Below are positions 1 to 5,131 of a stretch of DNA of 14,161 nt, piece by piece. Position 1 is the stretch's first letter, and each line of letters begins with the position of its first letter. A model generated the notes under the pieces. That model searched no databases. It saw only the letters and a list, made by a program, of their open reading frames with translations, and was not told the origin of the DNA. The position numbers and the translations under genes were made by a program. Source of the DNA: Ruminococcaceae bacterium UBA7135 (lineage in GTDB: Bacteria; Bacillota; Clostridia; Oscillospirales; Ruminococcaceae). The DNA lies in NCBI GenBank assembly GCA_002492075.1, contig DKXD01000075.1:3725-17885 (forward strand), read 5' to 3'.

Positions 1-312
1 GAGTGCATCCACGAGATGAAGCTCATAGTTGACCTTATCTACAAGGGCGGCTTCGCTATGATGAGATACTCCATTTCCGATACCGCCGAGTTCGGCGATT
101 ATGAGACAGGCAAGCGTCTTATCACCGAAGAGACTAAGAAGGAAATGAAGAAAGTCCTCACCGAGATCCAGGACGGTACGTTTGCCGCTAAGTGGATCAA
201 CGAGAACAAGACAGGCAGACTGCACTTCAACGCTTGCCGCCGTATCGAGGCTGAACACCAGCTTGAAAAGGTCGGCGCGGAGATACGCAAGCTTTACGAT
301 TGGAACAAGTAA
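1..312 (+). CDS. ilvC: Ketol-acid reductoisomerase, C-terminal part (5' end outside window)
   Basis: This is the last 103 codons of acetohydroxy acid isomeroreductase, the NADPH- and Mg-dependent second enzyme of valine, leucine and isoleucine synthesis. The frame is open from base 1 and ends at TAA 310-312. The visible part is the helical, knotted C-terminal domain of the family. The stretch beginning ECIHEMKLIVDLIYKGG, followed by MRYSISDTAEFGDY, is the conserved block that carries the active-site glutamates and the serine contacting the substrate. The tail ending in KLYDWNK is of the usual short class I type. The N-terminal Rossmann domain lies upstream of the window, so cofactor preference cannot be judged. 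A strong terminator starts 29 bases after the stop, so ilvC is the last gene of its transcript. Identification is firm from sequence pattern. Confidence 0.95.
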   Translation, partial: ECIHEMKLIVDLIYKGGFAMMRYSISDTAEFGDYETGKRLITEETKKEMKKVLTEIQDGTFAAKWINENKTGRLHFNACRRIEAEHQLEKVGAEIRKLYDWNK

Positions 313-341
313 TTCGGTATATAAAAATTGCTCTTTTCATT

Positions 342-371
342 CTCTCCCCGAAACGGGGAGAGATTTTTTTT
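342..371 (+). terminator. Rho-independent terminator of ilvC
   Basis: CTCTCCCCG at 342-350 pairs perfectly with CGGGGAGAG at 354-362 around an AAA loop. It is followed by A and a run of eight T (364-371). This is a textbook intrinsic terminator 29 bases past the ilvC stop codon. Confidence 0.93.
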
Positions 372-460
372 GTTGTGCAAAGTATTTTCGGCAAATTTCA
401 CCAATTTGCGGAAAGGCGATTCTTCCCGCGAACAGAAAGCGGCGCAAATTTGTATATTTT

Positions 461-563
461 AAGGAAACACTGATTTAATGGCTCACTCCCCGCCACAGAC
501 GAGGAGTGAGCCGATGAAACCGCGTTTTGAAAAACAAAAATACGATTTAATCAGCCGTTCCTT
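461..563. repeat. 103-bp MITE-like element with 19-nt imperfect terminal inverted repeats
   Basis: The left end AAGGAAACACTGATTTAAT (461-479) matches the reverse complement of the right end (545-563, AAGGAACGGCTGATTAAAT) at 15 of 19 positions. The matches fall in blocks AAGGAA, CTGATT and AAT. Between the ends lies the perfect hairpin 480-512. No target-site duplication is obvious in the flanks and no transposase is present, so calling it a mobile element is inference. It could equally be a structured RNA whose outer helix is formed by the two ends. Confidence 0.45.
480..512. repeat. Perfect 10-bp hairpin with conserved 13-nt loop, copy 1
   Basis: GGCTCACTCC (480-489) pairs perfectly with GGAGTGAGCC (503-512) around loop CCGCCACAGACGA (490-502). 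A second hairpin at 12824-12858 has the same loop apart from one base and the same CC/GG closing pairs, but different outer stem sequence. No T-tract follows on either strand, so it is not an intrinsic terminator. Its function is unknown. Confidence 0.7.
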
Positions 564-613
564 GATCGCAATGTGAAAAGACCTGTATTCCGCTCTTGCC
601 GAGAACATAACTG

Positions 614-640
614 AAAAAAAGCCCCCCGATTTCTCGGGGG
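614..640 (-). terminator. Rho-independent terminator of the secreted two-domain protein gene
   Basis: Read on the minus strand, CCCCCGA (640-634) pairs with TCGGGGG (629-623) around a four-base loop. A GGC remainder and seven T (620-614) follow. It lies 34 bases past the stop codon of the gene at 675-1838. Confidence 0.88.
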
Positions 641-674
641 AATAAATATGATTAGGAAATATTACAAACACAGA

Positions 675-1838
675 TTATTTTTTCTTCTTCGCAACGCTCG
701 CAACTATAACCGCTGCGCCCGCGAGAGCTATGGGAGCTACCGCCAGCGCGATACCGGTGTTCTTGTTGTCCGTGCCGGAAGCCGCCTTGAACGTAGCGGT
801 GACCTTGACCTCGATGTCGGAGCCGTCCTTGGACTTGATGCTCAGGCTCTTGCCGGTGGCGTCGCCCGCCAGCATTGCCGCGATTTCATCCTTGCTGAGC
901 GCCCAAGTGGTGTTGTATGCCTTGTCGGGAAGCGCGTCCTTTTTAAGCTCGGATACGCCCATTATGTAGGTTGTCGCGGTCTCGTCGCCCTCGACAGCGC
1001 CCGCCTTAACGTCAAACTGAACCGAGAAAGGCTTATCGGACGTGAATGTCAATCCCTCAACGTTCTTCCATTCGTTATTGGAATCGCCGATGATTGCTTT
1101 GGTGAGCGCCTCGCCCTCAAGCTTGCCATCTTTCAGCGTAACGGTGCTTTCAACCTTTGTGGTCGATGCGTCGCTTGAATTGCTGCCTGAGGTCGAGCCG
1201 GAGTTCTCGGTGTTGCTTGTGCCGCTGCTGGTCTCATCGGTTGCGCCGGGGTCGTTGGTCGTGTTCGATGTGGTGTCAGAAGTTGCGCTTGAATTGTCTT
1301 CGGTCTTGTCCTTAAGCTGTGCGGGTCCCATAAATTGTATGTGAGCCTTAACGGTGATCTTTTTGTTTTCTTTAGGAACGAGCTTCCAATATGTAGGTTG
1401 GTTGAGTATGGGTGTTATACCGAACATCCCTTGTGATGTCGCATAAGCCTCTTCAGGGAGATCGCTTACTGTACTTGCCGGCAATTTGATCCTCTCTGTG
1501 GGATCTTTAGCTCCTATGTCCATGCAAAGACCGCTAACGCATAATCCAACGTCACTTCCTTCAACGGGAACCCATTTATCAAGTCTGCTCCAGTCTGCGG
1601 GGTAGATTAACGCAAACGGATCATCGGATGACATGGTAATAAGCTCAAATGCATTTTGCTTATAATCTCCGAAAATGGCATCCAGAACCGCACTGCCTTC
1701 AAGTGTGCCGTCAACTGTGAATGTAACATCAACTTCCTCTTTTTTGACACCCACAGGGGTTGCCGATACAACAGTCGACATTGCGGCAGTCGCGCACAAG
1801 GACGCGAGAACAGCCGCCATTATTTTTTTAGTTTTCAT
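675..1838 (-). CDS. Secreted, probably cell-surface-anchored protein with two repeated domains
   Basis: This 387-aa protein is of unknown function. Residues 1-26 form a signal peptide (MKTKK, hydrophobic core, likely cleavage after VVSA). Two related domains follow, roughly 36-172 and 229-352. Both begin with the pattern DGxLEGxAL..AI.GD, contain S(D)DPF or SDKPF, an LP(E/D)(E/K)AY segment, and end in a xxVK strand. A Ser/Thr/Asn/Gly-rich linker (about 175-228) separates them. The tail NTG (360-362), a hydrophobic stretch of about 20 residues and KKKK resembles a sortase-type or membrane-anchor signal, though LPxTG is absent. The start is set by AAGGAGG at 1847-1853, 8 bases upstream. The half coding the first domain is clearly lower in GC (about 44% in 300 hand-counted bases) than the second (about 61% in 180). 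No catalytic motif is seen; a binding or structural role is a guess. Confidence 0.85.
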   Translation of the reverse strand: MKTKKIMAAVLASLCATAAMSTVVSATPVGVKKEEVDVTFTVDGTLEGSAVLDAIFGDYKQNAFELITMSSDDPFALIYPADWSRLDKWVPVEGSDVGLCVSGLCMDIGAKDPTERIKLPASTVSDLPEEAYATSQGMFGITPILNQPTYWKLVPKENKKITVKAHIQFMGPAQLKDKTEDNSSATSDTTSNTTNDPGATDETSSGTSNTENSGSTSGSNSSDASTTKVESTVTLKDGKLEGEALTKAIIGDSNNEWKNVEGLTFTSDKPFSVQFDVKAGAVEGDETATTYIMGVSELKKDALPDKAYNTTWALSKDEIAAMLAGDATGKSLSIKSKDGSDIEVKVTATFKAASGTDNKNTGIALAVAPIALAGAAVIVASVAKKKK

Positions 1839-1937
1839 GTAATTTTCCTCCTTAAAATTATGGATAGGTGTTAAGAAATTGTTGAAAAAACCGCAAATAA
1901 CGGCTTTTCCATGCGTACCCAGCCATTTTCATTGACT

Positions 1938-1978
1938 ATAATATCAAAAAAAAAAATGGGTGATATTTTCGCGAAAAT
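1938..1978 (-). promoter_or_regulatory. Candidate promoter and palindromic operator of the surface-protein gene
   Basis: On the minus strand an extended -10 (TGA-TATTAT, 1946-1938) lies 99 bases upstream of the start codon. No good -35 is visible. Where the -35 should be there is instead a 14-bp perfect palindrome, ATTTTCGCGAAAAT (1965-1978), a plausible activator or repressor site. The leader also contains a weak hairpin with a T6 tail (minus strand, 1908-1885; only three GC pairs plus four AT pairs), which could attenuate transcription. All of this is inferred from pattern. Confidence 0.4.
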
Positions 1979-2030
1979 TAGGTGAAATTATTGCCGGTTT
2001 CCTTTTTGGTACAAAATTGGGCGAAAAAGC

Positions 2031-2060
2031 AAAAAAACTCCCCCGCGCGGTGCAGGGGAG
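2031..2060 (-). terminator. Rho-independent terminator of the pyridoxal kinase gene
   Basis: On the minus strand CTCCCC (2060-2055) pairs with GGGGAG (2043-2038), followed by seven T (2037-2031). It lies 27 bases past the stop codon of the gene at 2088-2921. Confidence 0.85.
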
Positions 2061-2087
2061 AGATTGCGGTTGTCGGAAAAGCCGCGA

Positions 2088-2921
2088 TTAAAACAGATTC
2101 AGCGCCTTGATGTAGGATGGCAGGGCGCACTCAAACTTAACGCCGTACCAATGCAAGTCGTCACCCTTGGTTTTTTCAATACATTCCAGCGTATAGTCAG
2201 CGGCGATCTTTGCCGCCTCAAACGCGGGTAAGTTGTTTTCAAGCGCCCCGACGAATGCCGAAGCGTAAACGTCTCCCGTGCCGTGGAAACCGCCCGCTAT
2301 TTTTCGGTGTTCGTAGTATTTTCTTTCGCCGTTTTCAATGACAAGCACGCCCGTCGTTTCGGGCTTGTAGCTTATTCCGGTAAACACAATGGTTTTCGCG
2401 CCGCTTTTCAGCAGCTTTTCGGTGAGCATATCGGTGTAAGACCTGTCGTAGGTTTCCTTGTATTCGCTGTCCGTGAGCAGCGCCGCCTCGGTGATGTTCG
2501 GCAGAATAATATCAGCCGAGAAGCAGAGCTTTTTCATTTCCTCAACGAAGTTCGCGTCAAAACCCGTGTACAGCTTGCCGTTGTCCGCCATTGCGGGGTC
2601 GGCAATAAAGCGTCCGCCCGAAACAAGTCTGCTTTTTACGATGTCTTTTACGTAGTCTATCTGCTTTGCGCTGCCGAGATATCCCGTATACACCGCCGCG
2701 AACTCTATGTTTTCAAGCTCCCAGCGCTCGCGTATTTTGGGCATATCCTCGGTGAGGTCGGTGAAAGTCCAGCCCGAAAAGCCGCCCGTGTGGTTGGAAA
2801 GCACCGCGCTTGGCAGAATAGCCGTTTCAAGCCCCGCCGCGCTCAAAATAGGCAACGCCGCGGTAAGCGAGCATTGTCCGACGCATGAGACATCCTGTAT
2901 CGTAAGTATTCTTTTGTACAA
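2088..2921 (-). CDS. pdxY: Pyridoxal/pyridoxamine kinase (PdxY/PdxK type)
   Basis: This 277-aa ribokinase-superfamily enzyme phosphorylates the 5'-hydroxyl of pyridoxal, pyridoxamine or pyridoxine with ATP, for salvage of vitamin B6. Visible signatures are the N-terminal strand and loop ILTIQDVSCVGQCSL, the substrate-side block LSNHTGG (41-47), PNITE (141-145, the NxxE motif of the superfamily) and the anion-hole and catalytic motif GGFHGTGDVYA, with Asp217 as the catalytic base. Length is typical (E. coli PdxY is about 287 aa). The start is TTG at 2921-2919, preceded by AAAGGCGG at a normal spacing; no in-frame ATG lies nearby. The gene has its own promoter (3067-3095), a leader of about 140 bases and its own terminator. 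Fine substrate preference, and the choice between the names pdxY and pdxK, cannot be settled from sequence alone. Confidence 0.88.
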   Translation of the reverse strand: MYKRILTIQDVSCVGQCSLTAALPILSAAGLETAILPSAVLSNHTGGFSGWTFTDLTEDMPKIRERWELENIEFAAVYTGYLGSAKQIDYVKDIVKSRLVSGGRFIADPAMADNGKLYTGFDANFVEEMKKLCFSADIILPNITEAALLTDSEYKETYDRSYTDMLTEKLLKSGAKTIVFTGISYKPETTGVLVIENGERKYYEHRKIAGGFHGTGDVYASAFVGALENNLPAFEAAKIAADYTLECIEKTKGDDLHWYGVKFECALPSYIKALNLF

Positions 2922-3032
2922 TTAAAAAACCGCCTTTCATAGTGCTGCTGCGCAATAATGTTAAATCGCGGCAAGAAACGCCGCGCTTTTGCAAGCTCAT
3001 TTCGGTGTCTGACCAAATTGTTGCTTGGCAAA

Positions 3033-3060
3033 GCCGACAGCATTAAACATTGCTGTCGGC
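3033..3060. promoter_or_regulatory. Strong hairpin at the predicted 5' end of the pdxY transcript
   Basis: GCCGACAGCA (3033-3042) pairs perfectly with TGCTGTCGGC (3051-3060) around an 8-base loop. On the plus strand it is followed by C and five T, but no plus-strand gene lies upstream to need a terminator. On the minus strand the tail is only TTT. It starts at the predicted transcription start of pdxY (about 3060). It may therefore be a stabilising 5' stem-loop, or a terminator for the XRE gene ending at 3092. Confidence 0.7.
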
Positions 3061-3066
3061 CTTTTT

Positions 3067-3095
3067 ATTATAGCACAACAATATGAAAAAATCAA
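3067..3095 (-). promoter_or_regulatory. Sigma-70/A-type promoter of pdxY
   Basis: On the minus strand: -35 TTGATT (3095-3090), a 17-base spacer ending in TGC (extended -10), and -10 TATAAT (3072-3067). The -35 overlaps the stop codon of the XRE gene (3092-3094), so the two genes are almost back to back. Confidence 0.82.
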
Positions 3096-3433
3096 TCGTT
3101 TTTTACAAAATTTCGCGGTGAATTTGCATTTAATCCGCTAACCTCTATCTTCTTGTTTTTCTTTAATTCCTGCTTTTTTTGCTGCTCTGTTATTTCGGGA
3201 ACTATGTATTTTTCCTGAATGTCCTTAAGATCGATATTCAGAGCCGCGCATATTTTAAGACAGATGATCCATGTTGCCGTGTAGCTGCCGCGCTCAAGAT
3301 CTCGAAGATAAACCTCAGTTATCCCAACTATCTCGGACAATTCCTCCTGTGTCAGCCTTTTCTGCTTCCTTTTGTTCTTGATAGTTCTGCCAAATTCAAC
3401 TTTGATTGCACGTTCATCGTTTTTTGTACTCAT
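3092..3433 (-). CDS. Small XRE-family helix-turn-helix regulator
   Basis: This 113-aa DNA-binding protein is of unknown target. A Cro/C1-type five-helix domain spans about residues 13-74. Its helix-turn-helix is LTQEELSEIVGITEVYLRDL followed by ERGS (27-50), with the usual Q-E-L...G(I/V)...(D/I)LERG pattern. Residues 77-113 form a charged Lys-rich tail with no recognised domain. The start at ATG 3433-3431 is set by AAGGAGGT nine bases upstream. A longer reading to 3481 adds 16 residues but has no ribosome site and would swallow this one. A 7-bp hairpin (3459-3479) sits just upstream of the ribosome site. A 14-bp palindrome at 3520-3533 is a candidate site for autoregulation. The gene faces prmA across a divergent intergenic region. 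It could be a lone regulator left by a mobile element, but nothing else mobile is visible. Confidence 0.85.
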   Translation of the reverse strand: MSTKNDERAIKVEFGRTIKNKRKQKRLTQEELSEIVGITEVYLRDLERGSYTATWIICLKICAALNIDLKDIQEKYIVPEITEQQKKQELKKNKKIEVSGLNANSPRNFVKND

Positions 3434-3519
3434 GATAAAGTTACCTCCTTTTTTTTCAGCGAATGTGTTGCTCATTCGCACTTAAAACGATTTATCTCAA
3501 AATTCACGTTTGGCGGCGC

Positions 3520-3533
3520 AATATAGCTATATT
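3520..3533. promoter_or_regulatory. 14-bp perfect palindrome, candidate operator of the XRE regulator
   Basis: AATATAGCTATATT is its own reverse complement. It lies 86 bases upstream of the XRE start codon, next to a minus-strand CATAAT that could serve as a -10. Binding by the adjacent regulator is inference. Confidence 0.4.
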
Positions 3534-3763
3534 ATGACATGTTTTTTGATAAATTAGAAGAAAATATGCTTTATCCTTATGTTTTGATAAGATTTTACCA
3601 CAGTAAAATTAAGAAATCAATATGTGAGATCGTAGAATTTTTATCCGAAATAGACTTTCCGGAATAATGGGCATTTCGGAACTTGTAAAAAAACACAAAA
3701 GAATGTTCTCGAAAATCTATATCGAGAATTTGAACGGCTCCCGCAAAATTCTGCGGCAACCGC

Positions 3764-3792
3764 TTGAATTTTTCTACAATATATGGTATAAT
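3764..3792 (+). promoter_or_regulatory. Sigma-70/A-type promoter of prmA
   Basis: -35 TTGAAT (3764-3769), a 17-base spacer ending in TGG (extended -10), and -10 TATAAT (3787-3792). The predicted start near 3799 leaves a leader of about 30 bases with GGGAGG just before the prmA ATG. Confidence 0.85.
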
Positions 3793-3829
3793 GATAAATA
3801 TAGTTTGCATATGAGCTTTGGGAGGAAAT

Positions 3830-4795
3830 ATGGATAATTTTATTCAAATAGATATTTTTACGTCGTCCGCGGCGATAGACGGGATAACGGGCGCGCTGAC
3901 CGATCGCGGCATCACCGGCTTCATAATACAGGACAGCGCTGATTTTGAGGATTTTCTGGAAAACAAGGACGCGAACTGGGATTATGTGGACGATAGTCTT
4001 ATGGGGCTTAAAACCGTTGAGCCGCATATTACCGTATATATTCATGACAACGCTCAGGGTGCGGAAATGCTGGCGTCGATACGCAGCTATGTGGAGAGCT
4101 GCGCGGCAAATAACGACGACAACTTCTACGGAAACATTCGCATGGAGCTTGCGAACGTAAAAGAAGAGGACTGGGCGAACAACTGGAAGAAGTACTACAA
4201 GCCGTTCAGAGTGGGCAAAAGTCTGATAGTAAAGCCCTCGTGGGAGGATGTTTCTCCGAAAGCGGGCGACAAAATACTCGAAATAGACCCCGCTTCAACT
4301 TTTGGCACGGGTCAGCACTATACTACCAAGATGGTTATGGAAACTCTGGAGGGCGTGATAAAAGACGGCGACAGAGTGTTGGATCTCGGATGCGGAAGCG
4401 GTATTCTGACTATAGCCGCGCTGCTGTTCGGCGCGAGTGATGCGGCGATCTGCGATATTTTTGAGAACGCCGTAAACACTGCTTCGGAAAATATCGAAAA
4501 GAACGGCTTTAAATGCTTTAAGGCGTATTGCGGCAATATTATTGAGGATGAAAGACTTCGCGAGAGGATCGGCGGCGGGTATGACGTTATCTGCGCGAAT
4601 ATCGTGGCGGATGTCATCATAGCGATGAGCCCGCTGTTTCAATGTTTTTTGAAAGAGGGTGGAAAGCTGATCGTTTCGGGAATAATCGACGAGCGAGCGG
4701 ACGAAGTGAAAAGCGCGCTTGCCGAAAACGGTTGGAAAACTATCTCCAAAAAGAACGAGGAAGGCTGGAACTGCATACTGCTTGAGGGAGATTAA
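3830..4795 (+). CDS. prmA: Ribosomal protein L11 methyltransferase
   Basis: This 321-aa SAM-dependent class I methyltransferase trimethylates lysines and the N-terminus of ribosomal protein L11 in the cytoplasm. The N-terminal part (about 1-125) is the substrate-recognition region. The FGTGQHYTT block (158-166) corresponds to the family's FGTGxHxTT motif. The SAM-binding motif I is VLDLGCGSGIL (183-193). CANIVADVI (255-263) matches the family's NI-A active-site motif. The length is typical. The start is ATG 3830, with GGGAGG four bases upstream; a TTG at 3818 in the same frame would place the ribosome site inside the gene. It is the first gene of a run with the 91-aa membrane protein, recD2 and comF. 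This neighbourhood suggests shared transcription rather than shared function. Confidence 0.95.
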   Translation: MDNFIQIDIFTSSAAIDGITGALTDRGITGFIIQDSADFEDFLENKDANWDYVDDSLMGLKTVEPHITVYIHDNAQGAEMLASIRSYVESCAANNDDNFYGNIRMELANVKEEDWANNWKKYYKPFRVGKSLIVKPSWEDVSPKAGDKILEIDPASTFGTGQHYTTKMVMETLEGVIKDGDRVLDLGCGSGILTIAALLFGASDAAICDIFENAVNTASENIEKNGFKCFKAYCGNIIEDERLRERIGGGYDVICANIVADVIIAMSPLFQCFLKEGGKLIVSGIIDERADEVKSALAENGWKTISKKNEEGWNCILLEGD

Positions 4796-4820
4796 CGTTT
4801 TGGATCTTTACGCATATAAT
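4792..4820 (+). promoter_or_regulatory. Possible internal promoter ahead of the 91-aa protein and recD2
   Basis: TTAACG (4792-4797, four of six consensus bases), a 17-base spacer and a perfect TATAAT (4815-4820). The -35 overlaps the prmA stop codon. It would start transcription only about 13 bases before the next ATG, so it is uncertain. Confidence 0.35.
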
Positions 4821-4839
4821 GCCGCAAGAGGTGAGTTGT

Positions 4840-5115
4840 ATGCGATTTCTGTATGTTTTTGTGATGATGTTTTTGTCGATATTCGGGCTGGCTGTTTTGC
4901 TGAAAATACTGTTTAATGCTTTGCTTGACAGCGGCTCGCGCAAGTTCGAGGTCTATATAAAGGACCACGGCGATATTGAGGAATTCCTTGAAAATGCCAG
5001 AAAATCGACATTTATAGGACGCGTTATCGTAATAACGGATAAAAGCGGCGCGGAATTGCAGGCGCTGTGTGAAAAATACGCCGATGTAGGATTTGTCGGA
5101 ACGACGAAATTATAA
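4840..5115 (+). CDS. Small protein with one N-terminal membrane segment, function unknown
   Basis: This 91-aa protein was not recognised as any named family. Residues about 2-26 form one hydrophobic segment (FLYVFVMMFLSIFGLAVLLK...), most likely a membrane anchor. It is followed by a soluble part of about 60 residues with predicted alternating strands and helices (KFEVYIKDHGDIEEFLE, then GRVIVITDKS, then an ELQALCEKY helix). It resembles a miniature alpha/beta domain facing the cytoplasm, by the positive-inside rule (SRK after the segment). The start at 4840 is chosen because AGAGGTGAG lies just upstream. An ATG seven codons earlier (4819) is in frame but has no ribosome site. It sits 44 bases after prmA and 16 bases before recD2, so it is probably co-transcribed with them. 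No function can be assigned. Confidence 0.75.
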   Translation: MRFLYVFVMMFLSIFGLAVLLKILFNALLDSGSRKFEVYIKDHGDIEEFLENARKSTFIGRVIVITDKSGAELQALCEKYADVGFVGTTKL

Positions 5116-5131
5116 AGGGGTTGTGAGGAAT

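Larger units (their letters stand above)
313..674. other. 362-bp gene-free, structure-rich interval between ilvC and the convergent surface-protein gene
   Basis: No convincing gene was found. The interval holds, in order: the ilvC terminator (342-371); an imperfect 12-bp hairpin at 386-414 (one G/G mismatch, loop TCACC, no T-tract); a 103-bp inverted-repeat element (461-563) enclosing a perfect 10-bp hairpin (480-512); and the minus-strand terminator of the surface-protein gene (614-640). A plus-strand frame starting at ATG 514 runs only 20 codons to TGA 574-576. It stays open for 22 more codons beyond the TGA, but nothing else supports it as a gene. Confidence 0.75.
3434..3829. other. AT-rich divergent intergenic region between the XRE gene and prmA
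   Basis: It contains the XRE ribosome site and a 7-bp hairpin (3459-3479), a 14-bp palindrome (3520-3533), two further hairpins (TTCTCGA/TCGAGAA at 3706-3728 and CCGCA/TGCGG at 3741-3756), and the prmA promoter (3764-3792). Two short plus-strand frames fill most of it: 42 codons at 3539-3667 and 56 codons at 3667-3837, joined by a TAATG overlap. Neither has a convincing ribosome site and the second contains the prmA promoter, so they are not called as genes. Confidence 0.6.

Noticed and set aside
386..414. 12-bp imperfect hairpin as a second ilvC terminator
   Set aside because: The stem is AT-rich with a G/G mismatch and has no T-run on either strand; the strong terminator at 342-371 is enough.
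514..645. Plus-strand frame starting at ATG 514 with GAGGAG upstream, open across one in-frame TGA to TAA 645
   Set aside because: Only 20 codons before the TGA at 574-576. The ribosome-like site is part of the hairpin arm and the end runs into the minus-strand terminator. Nothing indicates selenocysteine or readthrough.
648..1178. 176-codon plus-strand frame
   Set aside because: It is the antisense shadow of the secreted protein gene, which has a signal peptide, a strong ribosome site and its own terminator.
2922..3060. Riboswitch in the pdxY leader
   Set aside because: Small hairpins are present (for example CGCGGC/GCCGCG), but no consensus of a known class was recognised and there is no clear terminator or sequestering switch.
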